A program made the translations under genes and the position numbers. Below the pieces are notes generated by a model. That model was given only the letters and a program-made list of their open reading frames with translations. It searched no databases and was not told where the DNA came from. This document shows, in pieces, positions 32,428-44,252 of a stretch of 64,000 bases of DNA (within the stretch, counting starts at the first letter, position 1; every line of letters begins with the position of its first letter). Location of the stretch: NCBI GenBank assembly GCA_025526935.1, contig JAHLKD010000013.1:558001-622000 (forward strand), read 5' to 3'. The DNA comes from Cladochytrium replicatum (Eukaryota > Chytridiomycota > Chytridiomycetes > Cladochytriales > Cladochytriaceae).

Positions 32428-32681
32428 TCAAGGATGTGAGTCGGTCTGAATTGTTCATGCCCATTAGTTGAATTTGTTCAACCAGAAACATGCGCTCATC
32501 GACACCTACACTAAAGCACTTCGTGCGACTTAGTTCTGCCAATAAGTGAATGGATTCGTTTGCTCTTGCTACCACAGTTGCTCGCTCTGTTTTTTGAACA
32601 AAGTGTTTCATAGTCTTGAGAACTTCAACCAATGATGTGATCAATTCCAGAACCAACAACCGTAACAAACCTAAAAATGAC

Positions 32682-32860
32682 CTTAAGCCTCAGAGTAGTT
32701 TCGGATCTAGTGAAGATGAACTTCACGGCGCTGACGTGAACGTCAATTGACATGTATCATTGACCGTGTGGGCCGGTCCGGCCTCAGCATCAGTCTTGGT
32801 GCGACCTCCACCGCAGTTGAACGTGTTAACAGTCAGTAACCTCCCGCATTTTGCAAATTC
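32682..32860 (-). pseudogene. Relic of a fourth M20 carboxypeptidase gene (3' end only)
   Basis: The minus-strand reading gives TVNTFNCGGGRTKTDAEAGP then AHTVND in one frame, and MSIDVHVSAVKFIFT in the next. This corresponds to the last 50 or so residues of the three intact neighbours, which read NTLNFGGGRAKGPND..AHTVNEFMSIDVHVSAVKFFFTL. A frameshift lies at about 32765. The remainder of the gene, expected above 32860, is absent, as the next intact copy begins its 3' end at 33011. This is the debris of a further tandem copy. Confidence 0.8.
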
Positions 32861-33010
32861 TAATCCAGTTCACGAAAGGAAAGGCAGCTTAATAGTGACT
32901 AGCATTTAACTTTTACATCTCGCTGTTCGAATGTACTTTCTTTCAGCCTGCAGCATAATTTTATGTTCGTTTTGGTTTCCTCGGCACGCACGGACTTCTG
33001 ATCTGTTAGC

Positions 33011-35032
33011 TCAAAGCTCCGAATAGTTCTGGATGAGCCGAAAGTAAAACTTCACCGCGCTAATGTGCACATTGATCGACATGTACTCGTTCACGGTGTG
33101 AGCTCCACCAGCGTCTTGCAAACTCTTGAGCCGTCCACCTGCAAAGTTGAAAGTACTGTCTGTAATCTTTCGCATGTGAGGCATGTCTAAAATGGAAACA
33201 CAATCGCATTAAAACTAAGCATGACTTTTATGTTCAATGCTAAAATACCCGTATTTCCAAGAGAAAGGTTGGGTACAACGATGATATGTTCCCCATCCTC
33301 TTCGTGCACAGCGCGAATCGTTCCGCTGATGAGTTTCCAAGCCTCAGTCTTCAGCGGGGTTGCCTGTAGCGGCTCAGAGCTGGCCGGCAAAACTTCGATT
33401 GTAACGACCCCAGATGCAAGCTTAGTCGCCTGTTCCTTCGACACTCGAGTTCCGCGGTATTCAAAGAACGAGGAAGCATCGTTCTTCGCGAAGACGACTC
33501 GCAGGGCGAGATCGAACTGGATTGCAATGGGTTGAATGAGTGCAATGTGACGGTCCACAACGTCTCGGATGGACCAGTCGATTTGGATGCGGTGGTTTAC
33601 GAGGAAGTAGGAAGATTCGGGAAGAGCGTTGGCTAGTTAAAATTGAGCGTCAGCGTTGAATTACTCATGGAACATTTTAGATCACCTTTGACGCCGCCGC
33701 GAACGACGTCAATCGCCTGCGATGTTGTAAGCGAGAACTTTCTAGTTCCACCTTCGGCCACTAGCAACTTCTTCACGAGCTCTCTATTCTTCTCGATATC
33801 TCTCAATGCCTCCGCCAACTTTAAATCGATCTTTCCGCCGTTCTCAACGAGGCATTGGAGGCTCGTCAGCAATGCATTGTCGCTGGTAAGTGTGATCGGG
33901 AACGGAGCGTCTTCAAAGGCGTTGACAATACGGCTGAGGATTCCAATGCCAGTGTGATCCGGGGGAACCGAGGAGTGTCCACCAGGAACATCCACTTTAA
34001 CCGTGATGTCCGCGTAGCCTTTTTCTTGTGTGCCGATGACGGCCAGTATATTCCCATCCATGGGCCGGACTGCACCACCCTCGTCGAGAATAAACTCGAT
34101 CGATTTGGGACCGTAGCGTTCAGCGAGAGTTTCGGCAACATAAGCCGCACCGCCATCCCCGCCTGGAAACCGGCACTATTGAGGCGCCATACTCAACCAC
34201 AACAGTAAACTTCTTACCAATTTCTTCGTCGTGTCCAAATACCACAAGAATCGTTTTCTTTGGCTTGAACCCGCCCTTGAGAAGTACCTCGATACTCTCC
34301 AAGATCGCAATGAGCGAGTTCTTGGTGTCCGCGGCACCTCTTCCCCACACGTACTCGCCATCAAAGTAACCAGAAAACGGCGGGTGCGTCCATTCATTCC
34401 AGGTTTCGGGATTGACTGGGACAACGTCCTGGTGAGCCTGGAGAATGATAGGACGGGCGGACTTTTCCGATCCCTCCCAGGTGTACAAGAGCGAATGGTG
34501 GTTCACCAGCTCTCGTTTCAAAGAGTTGTGCCTGAAAACAAACGACAACTAAGCTCGGTTTTATGCGAGAATGCCAGTCATGTTCTCACAGCAACGGAAA
34601 GGCGCTCTCAAGATACTTGTGGAACTTCTTGAACGGCACATAACGTGGGTCATCTGGAGGAACACCGTTTGCACGCATGTCATCATAGCTCTCAGTGGCA
34701 TAATGGATCGAATTGCCGTAGACGCGGGCAGAGTAGTTGCGATACTCAACCGTGTCGAACGAAGAGAAGATGTCCTCCAATGCGGGAACGGCAGAAGGAA
34801 ATATCTTCTCTCCTTGAGGACAAACGCGATTAGCCTCGTGAACAACGGCTGTTGGCTGGTGCCCTTGGCCCAAAAAGTAGTAAACAGATAGGGCACCCGT
34901 GATAAGGACTCCGATGAATCGCCCTGCGTGAAAATACTTTGAGCTTGCCTTAAAGGTAAATAAAGTGAGCTATCACTGCATGACGGCCCCATAGCCTCAC
35001 ACCTGGATGGGTTCATAGCGTTTTGTGGGCAT
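33011..35032 (-). CDS. M20 family Gly-X carboxypeptidase (CPS1-type), copy 1
   Basis: Vacuolar zinc exopeptidase releasing C-terminal residues from small peptides. The start at 35032, MPTKRYEPIQ, is a tiny first exon before an intron; then comes a single hydrophobic anchor (FIGVLITGALSVYYFL), as in type II membrane proteins such as yeast Cps1. VCPQGEKIFP opens the lumenal part. Zinc and catalytic motifs in order are LQAHQDVVPV, VWGRGAADTKNS, FGHDEEIG, EFILDEGGAV (after splicing), VPGGHSSVPPDHTG in the lid domain, and the final GGAHTVNEYM. All ligands are intact. Stop TGA at 33011-33013. Six or seven exons with borders shared by the other copies. It is 48 bases downstream of the transcription-factor-domain gene on the same strand. 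Confidence 0.92.
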
Positions 35033-35080
35033 GATCAACAATGGCGCGGCCTGATAAATTATTCTAGATGTTCTGAAGAA

Positions 35081-37437
35081 TTAAAGTACAAGGTCCCTGA
35101 TCACCACAAGCGCTTCCCAATACATTTCATTGCTCCCGCAGAAGTTCAAAGTGCGCCTGATCCACTCTGAAACATCCTGGACTCCATTCATCAGTTCATC
35201 CCTGCAAGCTTGGACATCGACAGGATCGGCGGATTGCGCAAGGATCTGGCCAAGTTCACCCACTTCGTTCCACACACCCCAAGCAATCACTGCCATGGCG
35301 ACTGCCCTCCACACCACCGCCGATGCGTTCGAATTCAACATCACCATCCGGCTCAACGACCTCGCTTCCTCGTTTGCCTCTTTACACCACAAGTCAGCGC
35401 AATCGCTGTGGACTCGGTTCCCATGATACATCTCCTCGTGTTCAGCGCTCTCATCGACAGCACGTAGTACACCCTTGATCCTCCGCATCAGTGTCATAGT
35501 CTGGGCCCAGCAAATCTGTCCACCATATCGCGCCCTTGCCCAGCGCACCAGCATCGCATACGTGCGCTGGTTGGGCACCGCAGATACAACTCCTCTGAGT
35601 GGACTCTCATCAACAGCCTTCGCGTTCTGTATAAGAGATTCGAGAACGTGTGATGGAGAGTGTGCGACCGCCACGATGGCGGGGATGAAGATAAATGGTG
35701 CAGCGCTCAGTGACTGTTGCATGGGAAGAATGTCCCAGCATCGCGAATGAAACGTTGAAGCTGGTGAAGGAATACAATTGGTCTCGTGGTCAGCGGGAAT
35801 GTTGAGTGAATGCTCGTTGTATGCGAGCGCTACTTCCATTCTCATCACAACTCTCCTCAAAAGGGCGAGTTTCATTGCTCCCAGCTCATCGGGTGACTTT
35901 CTCTGCCCGTTATCGAACCACTCATCCTCGTCTTCGTATCCAACGTCGTCAAGATCCAGCTTGATCATCCCTAAGTCATCTGCATCGTCCTCGCCACCAT
36001 ATATGTATTCGACGCACCACCACTCTGTCTCCTTGACAGCACAGTGCCGCGCCAGCGCGGCACCAATAGCGTTAATGTGGTGCGTAACGACCCCGCTTGC
36101 CTCGAAGTATCGCAAATTTTCACACCCGCGCACAGCACGGTCATTGGCAACACAGAGTCGGTACAGGTCCTCTATATGAGCTGACCAAGCCTCGTGTGAA
36201 GATGAATTCGACTCGCAAAGGAAAGGGTTTAGAATTGGGGTGATACTCGAAGGATCCGGCACTGGCACATAGGAGAGTGAGCGTAGTAGGGAACCAAGAC
36301 GGATGATGGGGGTTGGCTGGGATGCGCGTTGGTGGATAGAGATGGGCAGGTCGCGGATTTGGTTGTACCACACAGTCGGCTCATCGAGAACAAAGTAGAC
36401 ACGGTCCAACACGACCACCGACCACCTAATAAAATTTCAGCAAAACGACTTGGGGGAATTATTTGATGAACGTTATTTACCACAGCCGACGACGCTCCGC
36501 CATTTGCTGAGTGAGTCTCTTCCTCAATTGTTCGTCATCCGTATCCTTTGGCACTCCTTGTGGCCAGATGTCCAAATGCAGCCCGAGTCGTTTTGCGTGG
36601 TCGACCAACAGCTTAAGAAAGAATCGGCATTGACTCATAGGTGTTGAAGAGTCCACAGACATGTTCGTCGCTAAGCTTTCCCTCCCTTCCTCCCGAGCCG
36701 CGCTCAAAAAAAGCGCCAAACACACGCACATCACTGATCTCATGAGATGCCGGTCGACAGCAAAGAATTCGTCCCAATTTTCTGGAGTGATGGCGGCGAA
36801 TCCACTCATGACGAAGGATGTGCCCTTGTCACTGGGAACCTCAGGATTGACCATGCGAGCAAGAGTGCGATGAATCCGATTTATGAGAGTGAAGAGGTTG
36901 CGTGGGGAGGAAAGGCCACGTTGGATGCACTCGAGTTTGTCAGCACAGAAGTGGAAAGCCGCGGACTGGATGGACCATTGCAGAACGGGAGGCAATTCGG
37001 AGCTGTCTAGGTCGACTGGATTGAAGGTCGGAAACAAGCCTTTTGCAACAAACGTCAGATATTTACATGACCGTTTTGACAAGATCAAAAGACTCACATC
37101 TGAGCACGAGAAGCCCGTTCCGAGTGAGCATGTTCTGAATAGACCAATCCAAGAGCGGAGGAAGGTCATCATCGAATGAGAGCTCCTTGTAGAGCATGAA
37201 GGAAGCGTTCAGAGTCGGACTTTGTTGGAATCCTTGCAGGACTTCGCGGAACGAGGGGAGTTGAGAATTCGAATCGGGTAAAATGGCTTCAGGACTGTCA
37301 ATATCGTTGACGGAGCTGCATTCGGATTCAGGGGAAAGAACGTGATATCCTCTCCTCGGAAGATTGTTCAACTCTGCTGATGCTCCTGTCACTGAATATG
37401 ACCGGAACGAGGGTAATTGGCTTTCCGAGCTTTCCAT
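35081..37437 (-). CDS. Fungal-specific transcription-factor domain protein without a visible zinc cluster
   Basis: The spliced product contains the PF04082-type middle homology region: LFPTFNPVDLDSSELPPVLQ (domain start), RTLARMVNPEVPSDKG, DEFFAVDRHLMRSVMCVCLA, then AERRRLWWSVVVLDRVYFVL, the landmark RRxWW..xLD motif, formed only by joining exons across 36419-36477. The large last exon (35081-36418) continues the helical domain to LVVIRDLVL. The N-terminus (MESSESQLPSFRSYS, start 37437) is Ser/Pro rich. No Cys6 zinc cluster or other DNA-binding motif is present, nor is one visible in the 300 bases upstream. There is a partial internal echo, LPPLLDWSIQNM and LPPVLQWSIQSA. It lies inside the carboxypeptidase array. 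Local regulation of that array is inference. Confidence 0.7.
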
Positions 37438-37744
37438 TATTCTCTCTGGATTTGGTTTTCTTAATCACGAATATAGACCTGATTAATTTCCAGAATTTAC
37501 AGGAGTTATTAGATTTTCTTACGATAGCTGAACAAATAAATAGGGATCCCAATGTTGGCTCGGAGGAAGGTTGTACAACGCACACGCTGGTTTGCTGTTC
37601 TGCCACTACAGCGAGGTGAAGACACAGCCTGCTCCGTTTCAGGATGGCGCAGGGCTTAGCACACGCTCAGCAGGGACGAAAAATTCACACAACAGCAGCA
37701 ATTTTGAGTAGCATTCAACCATAGTAAAAACATACACCAACCAA
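37438..37744. other. Intergenic interval with promoter of the transcription-factor gene
   Basis: 307 bases between the stop of carboxypeptidase copy 2 and the start of the transcription-factor-domain gene. A plus-strand frame (37380-37619) crosses it but has no motif. No zinc-cluster coding was found on either strand. Confidence 0.5.
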
Positions 37745-39765
37745 TCATGCCTCGCTGTAGTTCCGGATCAGAGTGAAGAAGAACTTCACAGCACTAACAT
37801 GAACATCAATGGACATGAACTCGTTCACAGTATGGGCAGGGCCAGAGTCATTGGGCCCCTTTGCGCGTCCACCACCAAAGTTGAGCGTGTTGTCAGTGAT
37901 CTCGTGCATGTGACGCATGTCTGATAAAAATGATCGAGCGTTAGTCAGAATAATCCAGAAAATATAAAGTCCCCGGACATTTACCAGTGTTTCCAAGTCC
38001 AAGGTTTGGAATCACGATGATGTGCTCCCCTTCTTTTTCGTGCACAGCACGAATCGTACCGCTAAGCAGCTTCCACGCGTTCGAGAGCAAGGAAGTCGAA
38101 GGGACAGGCTCGGAGTTCGCAGGCATCACTTCAAGTGTGACACTGCCAAATGCCAGCTTTGATGCTTTTTCCTTGGATATACGCGATCCACGGTAGCTAA
38201 CAAACGACTTTGCGGAATCGTCGGGGAACACGACGCTGATGGCAAGATCGAACTGGGCCGCGATCGGTTCGATAAGAGACAAGTGACGGTCAACGACTTT
38301 CTGGATAGACCAGTCGATCTGGATACGGTGGTTCACGATAAAGTATGAAGATTCGGGAAGAGCGTTGGCTTTTAAAACGCATCAGCAAGAATACAAGAAA
38401 ACGGGACACGCTGAACTCACCCTTGACACCTCCATTGATCACATCGATGCCCTGCGACGTCGTAAGCGAGTACTTCCTCGCCGGTCCCTCCTTGAGCAGT
38501 AATTGCTTCACCTGCTCCCGGTTACCCTCGAGATCCCTCAGAGCCTCAGCCAGCTTTGGGTCAATCGTTCCCCCATTCTCAACCAAGCACTGCAAGCTCG
38601 TGAGGAGGGAGTTGTCGTTTGTGAGTGTGATCGGGAATGGGTTGTCTTCGAACGAAGTGACGATGCGGCTCAGGATTCCGATGCCGGTATGATCGGGAGG
38701 AACAGAGGAGTGGCCACCAGGGACGTCGACCTTAACTTTGATGTCGACGTATCCTTTCTCTTGAGTGCCGATAGAGGCCAGCAAGTTATCCCCGACAGGG
38801 CGAACAGCACCGCCTTCATCAATGACAAACTCGAGTGACTTGGGACCGTAGCGCTTGAGAAGAGTGTCTGCGATGGCCGCCGCTCCACCGAGACCACCTC
38901 AAAATCGCACATTTCAGTTTGGCTGTGTCATAGATCGTGAGTATAACATACCGATTTCTTCATCGTGGCCAAAACCGACAAGAATGGTCTTCTCCGGACT
39001 GAAACCACCCTTGATCAGAGCTTCAATACTCTCGAGGATGGCAATGAGCGAGTTTTTGGTGTCTGAGGCACCACGGCCCCAGACAAACTGTCCATCAAAG
39101 AATCCAGAAAACGGAGGGTGGGACCATTCCCCCCATGTCTCGGGGTTGACGGGGACAACATCCTGGTGGGATTCGAGCATAATGGGCCGAGCAGACTTGT
39201 CCGTTCCTTCCCAGGTGTACAGAAGCGAGAAGTGGTTGACAAGCTCCTTCTTCAGCGTCTTGTGCCTGCACATTGGATTATAAACTTGAACACGCATGCA
39301 CGATCTCGGACGAAACTCACACAAGTGGGAAAGTCTTCTCAAGATACGTGTGGAACTTCTTGAACGGGATGTAGCGTGGATCGGTCGGAGGTGCGCCATT
39401 CGCACGCATGTCATCATAGCTCTCCGTGGTGTACGTGAGCGACTCGCCAAAGATCCCCGCAGAGTAGTTGCGGTAATCTGCGGTCGCGAAGGTCGCGAGG
39501 AGCGATTCGAGAGCCGGGACTGCAGAAGGGAAGACCTTCTCGCCTTGGGGGCAGACACCGGTGACAGCGACAGGAGGCTCTACATGACGCTCGCGGATCA
39601 GGAAAAGGGAGGTCACACCGAGAGCGACAAGGGAGACACCGATAAGGCGTCTTGAGCGTGAGGACTTGGGATTCTCCTGAATGAACAGAGTTAGAGTGGA
39701 AGAGTCCAAGAACAGCGAGAGCTTCCAGATACCCCGATGGGCTGGTAGCGAGCAGTGGATGCCAT
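37745..39765 (-). CDS. M20 family Gly-X carboxypeptidase (CPS1-type), copy 2
   Basis: The start at 39765 gives MASTARYQPIG, followed at once by an intron (GTATCT..TTCAG), then ENPKSSRSRRLIGVSLVALG with the membrane anchor VSLVALGVTSLFLI. Motifs in order are VCPQGEKVFPS, LESHQDVVPV (Ser where copies 1 and 4 have Ala next to the His), VWGRGASDTKNS, FGHDEEIG, VPGGHSSVPPDHTG and GPAHTVNEFM. All metal ligands are kept. The last residues are FFFTLIRNYSEA, ending at 37745. The gene is uninterrupted across about seven exons. Its 5' end is only 68 bases from the end of copy 3, so promoter space is very small. Product role as for copy 1. Confidence 0.92.
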
Positions 39766-39832
39766 TCGAGGAGAGAGTGAGAATTGCGCAATAGTGTCAA
39801 ATTATTGATGATTATTATGGCCACCACAAGTT

Positions 39833-41886
39833 TTAAACTTCAGCTTCAGAATAGTTGCGGATCAACGTAAAGAAGAACTTTGCCGCACTAACATGTGTGT
39901 CAATTGAAATAAATTCATTCACCGTGTGCGCAGGCCCAAGATCTTGCGGACCTCTGGCTCGTCCACCACCAAAGTTGAATGTGTTATCCGTGATCTCATG
40001 CATATGACGCATGTCTAGCAACGGAATATATGCTCAGCATCTGGATTATCTCCAAATCACTCACTTTGCGCTCTAACCGGCATTTCCCAATGCAAGGTTC
40101 GGGACAACAATGATATGCTCCCCTTCCTGCTCGTGCACAGCTCGAATCGTACCGCTGAGCAATTTCCAAGCTTCAGTTCTCAACGATGTCGCTGGCATTG
40201 GCTCGGAATTTGCCGGCATGACTTCGATCGTGACGGTTCCAAATGCAAGCTTGGCGGCCTTCTCTTTGGTGACTCGGGAACCACGGTAGGTCAAGAAGGT
40301 ATTCGCAGAATTATCAGCAAAGACTACTTGAACAGCGAGATCGAATTGGCTGGCGATGGGTTGAACGAGGGAAAGATGGCGTTCCACCACTTTCTGGATC
40401 GACCAGTCGATTTGGATGCGGTGATTGACGATAAAGAAAGTTGACTCGGGAAGTGCATTTGCTTTTGAGGGCAAGAATATTTAGACTGGTAGATTTCTGG
40501 CGTCCTGGTGTCAAACCTTTCACTCCGCCGTTGATCACGTCGATGGCTTGCGAAGTGGTGAGTGAGTACTTTGCTTCCGGTCCACCCTTCAACAACAGCT
40601 GCTTGAGTGGCTCATTGTTCTTCTCGATGTCACTTAGGGCGTTTGCCAACTCCGGATCAATCTTGCCATCGTTCTCAACGAGGCATTGAAGGCTCGTCAA
40701 CAGCGCGTTGTTCTTCGTCACTGTGATTGGGAACGGATGGTCTTCAAACGCAGTCACGATACGGCTGATGATTCCAATTCCAGTATGGTCAGGCGGGACG
40801 GATGAATGTCCACCGGGAACATCGACTTTCACCCTAATATCAACGTATCCCTTCTCCTGGGTGCCGACTGGTGCGAGGAGATTATCCCCGTCAGGAATGA
40901 CGGTGTAGCCCTCGTCTACAATGAATTCAATAGACTTGGGGCCGTATCGTTCGAGCAAAGTGCTCGCAATCGATGCAGCTCCACCGAGTCCACCTGATCA
41001 AACCAACGTGGCACTATCAAATATCTGGCTTGAATGAGAAAGATTTTGTTCCTACCGATTTCCTCATCATGACCGAAAGCTATTAGAATGGTCTTTGTCG
41101 GCCTGAAGCCGCCCTTGATAAGAGCTTCGACAGCTTCCAAAATGGCGATGAGGGAATTCTTGGTATCCCCTGCTCCCCTTCCCCAGATGAATTGTCCATC
41201 AAAGAATCCAGAGTATGGAGGATGAGTCCATTCGTGCCAGGTGTTCTGGTTGACCGGCACAACGTCCAGGTGTGCTTCTAGCATCATGGGACGGGAAAAC
41301 TTGTCTGATCCTTGCCAAGTGTACAAGAGCGAATGATGATTCACGAACTCCCTTTTCAGATTCTTGTGGCTACACATAAAAAGTTACATCGGGCTAGCTT
41401 ACTCTATGACATTTTGCACATACACAAGCGGAAAGGCATCCTCAAGGTACTTGTGGAAAGCTTTGAACGGGAGGTATCGTGGATCCTCTGGTGGCGCACC
41501 ATTGGCACGCATATCGTCAAAGCTCTCAGTTGCATACGTGAGAGACTTTCCAAAGATATCAGCCGAGTGGTTGCGATATTCGACTGTTTCGAACTCGGCT
41601 AAGATAGCTTGCAGAGAAGGAACGACGGGAGGGAAGATCTTGTCTCCTTGAGGACAGACTCCTTTGGCGGAAACCGGGGGGTGCGAGCGAGAACCCCAGA
41701 AAAGGACCACGGATGTGACACCAAGCACCAGGAGGGTCACAGAGATAAAGCGACCACCATAGGTTGGGGGATGGTCCTGCAGAGCACGATGCAGTAGAGA
41801 TCATAAAGTTGGGTTCCAAGGGGTAAGACAGTAAGCATTGCACCTACACCGATCGGTCGATAGCGCGCAGTGGTTGTGGTGGACAT
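39833..41886 (-). CDS. M20 family Gly-X carboxypeptidase (CPS1-type), copy 3
   Basis: The start at 41886 gives MSTTTTARYRPIG, then the same phase-0 first intron as its neighbours (GTAGGT..CTGCAG), then DHPPTYGGRFISVTLLVLGV with the anchor SVTLLVLGVTSVVLFW. Motifs are VCPQGDKIFPP, LEAHLDVVPV, IWGRGAGDTKNS, FGHDEEIG, EFIVDEGYTVIPDG, VPGGHSSVPPDHTG and GPAHTVNEFI; it ends IRNYSEAEV-stop at 39833. In copy 1 the carboxylate segment reads DEGGAV, but here DEGYTV, a change beside the zinc ligand that might alter specificity. It is the 5'-most gene of the array and the only copy with a long upstream region (41887-42350), shared divergently with CDC37. Confidence 0.92.
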
Positions 41887-42350
41887 TTGAGGGAAGACCA
41901 CGGTAACTTGGATCGTTCAATCACACCTTCACTTCATTATATACCACAATCGTAAACTTGTATCCGTGTCGATACGCTTACTGAGCTGTGATTTCCATAT
42001 TATTATTATATTCACGTTGAGAAATAAAAATAATCACAGCTCACAAAACCATCATCGTCACAAGCCACAGACCCTGCGTTGTAATGATTTGGTGGTCCTA
42101 TTACTACGGTGGCTGTGATTCTTACCGTTTTTGGAAATTGTGCAAATGCTATTCATCTTTATCTTTTGTCTATTTCTATTGATTTGAAATATTTAACTTT
42201 CATTTCAAATTCCTTCTTGTTCTTTTACCTCTTCTGTTGCTTACGTTGATGTTTACATGATCCTCTGTTCCTTATAGCATTGTTTCTCACCTGAATCTTG
42301 TCTCGAACTTTCCTGGCCATCCCGAACACGTGACGAAAGAATCACTTTCA
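41887..42350. promoter_or_regulatory. Divergent promoter region, carboxypeptidase copy 3 / CDC37
   Basis: 464 bases between two divergent start codons. A/T-rich, with a TATTATTATATT run near 41999 and pyrimidine-rich stretches near 42160-42250. No open frame of note. Specific elements cannot be assigned by eye. Confidence 0.5.
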
Positions 42351-44031
42351 ATGCCCATCGGTGAGCGGACTTGGAATCCAATACACCGGTGAAGCTCACT
42401 ATTTACGGTTAGACTATAGCAAATGGGACCGCCTCGAGCTTTCGGACGACGAGGACTTCGACTGCATGTATGTTCGACTTAGCTGTATGAGCTCTACTCT
42501 GATCTTTCTCTTTCAATATTCAGTCCGCAGGTCGACAAAGCTTCCATGATTCGCTGGCGCCAGGCACAAACGCACCTGGTCCGACGAGAACGCAAAGACA
42601 AAATCGCCGCGCTAAAACTCGAAGTCGACAAAGTTAACAACCCGCTCATAGCAACCCTGAGCACAACCAATTCCGAGTCTCTGTTCACTTCGCTCGACAC
42701 AATCGCAAGCAGTTTTGCTCTCGTGCAGAAGAACATACAGAGCGAGGTGGATCAGTTCCGTATCGTCGATCGGTCGCCGTATTGGGAACCACCGCAGCCG
42801 ATTCCGATGGTTGAGGAACGGATCGATGTCGAAAAGTTGCTCGCGCCGCTAAGATTGGCTGGAAACAATGGTGAGAAGGAGCTGGCGGTGAAAAACGCGA
42901 TCGAAATCATTGAGAAGCGAAACGAAGCGATCGCTCAGGATATTGCCAAGGAAGAGGCCGAAGCAAATAAGAAGATCACGTCCGAGAACATGTTCCATGA
43001 AACCTCCAACAAGACGGTAAGTTTTTGCATTTCTTCTTGTTACAATTATGCTTATTTTGGGTCAGGTCATAACGAAACAAACTACAACCCCTCTGCCAGA
43101 GCTGACAGAAAGCGAAAAGCCCAAAAAGAAGAAGACCGCGACCATCGAAACTATTCATACGCCTAGCGCTTCAGCAGCAGCAGAACCATCAGCCACAACC
43201 ACCGAACCGACTGCAGATGATGCTGACGAGGATGAAGATGAGCAAATGATCACATATGAGCCAGCAGCGCAATTCGGAAGGCTCACATCTCTCGAATCGT
43301 CCCGTTCATTTATCGGAAAGCACCCTGAAATTGTTACGGAGAAGTTTTCCGATGAGATCTTGACGCAGGCGTTCACTGTGCAGATGGATGCAGCGAAGGC
43401 AGGCTTGAACACGAAAGAGGGAAAGAGGTTGTCCAAGGAAGCGAGAAACTACGTCACACAAAGCTTGCTGTTGCAGTACTGCAAGGTTCTAGGAAAGGAC
43501 GGCGTTTCACTCTTCTTTAAAAGGTATTTCAGGCTCACAGCTTATTCCACTCTCCGTAATACGGTGCAAATACAAGGATGGAGAACCCACAACACGCTGC
43601 AAGAGTCAACTTCTACGACGACGTTGAAAAGACGTATACACGCATTCGTGATCGAACGCGCGAGCTTCAGAAACAAAAGGACGAGGAGGAAGCAGCTGAG
43701 AAGCGTGCTGTGGAAGAAAGGGTGAAGGTTGCAACACAAGAAGATGGAAGCTATGCGCTGCCATTATCGGACGATCCAACGGACCTGGAGAAGGAGCGAG
43801 CGAGAGTATTCGCTGAGTTCCCGAAGGAGTTCCAATGTAAGCCATTTCGGATGCGATTAATTTGGGCGTCATTAACTGATCTTTGGTCTAGACGCAATCC
43901 TGACGCAGGATGTGGAGGAGATTAATAAAGTTTTGGCAACTCTTGAGAAGGATACGGCAGAGTTTTGGCTGCAGGAGTGCGATCGGGTTGGACTTATTTC
44001 ACTCCAGGAAGAAGGAACAGAGGAAGAGTGA
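42351..44031 (+). CDS. CDC37: Cdc37, kinase-specific Hsp90 co-chaperone
   Basis: Delivers protein kinases to Hsp90. A 10-base first exon (ATGCCCATCG at 42351) is spliced at GTGAGC to the exon beginning ACTATAGC, giving MPIDYSKWDRLELSDDEDFD, the conserved N-terminus including the acidic SDDED that contains the casein kinase 2 site (Ser in LSDDED). The next exon starts with VDKASMIRWRQAQTH and has a long coiled coil. The middle and client/Hsp90-binding region is visible as GKHPEIVTEKFSDEILTQAF and YCKVLGKDGVSLFFKR. The C-terminal exons hold VNFYDDVEKTYTRIRDRTRE and end LQEEGTEEE at 44031. An Ala/Thr/Glu-rich spacer (residues about 235-275) lengthens the middle. Five introns of about 50-60 bases. 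The assignment is secure. Confidence 0.95.
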
Positions 44032-44252
44032 AGGCTTCAAATGGCCCAGTTGCTCCTCAGTGTAATCATGCTTCAATACATATTTTCAGTGCAGACCAGT
44101 CACCTCGATTTCGGCAACGTATTTTCTGATATTATCCGCACAACATAGAAACGCATACAAGATTCCAACGCGTTGATTGCTTTGATTATCAGTCCCATCA
44201 ATAATAACTTGCTTCGCTGCTTTGTCAAGAGACTAAAGTTCCATTAGTAGAA

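Noticed and set aside
32012-32668. 218-residue minus-strand ORF
   Set aside because: Antisense to the last exons of the oxidoreductase, where NAD-binding flavoprotein motifs read on the plus strand.
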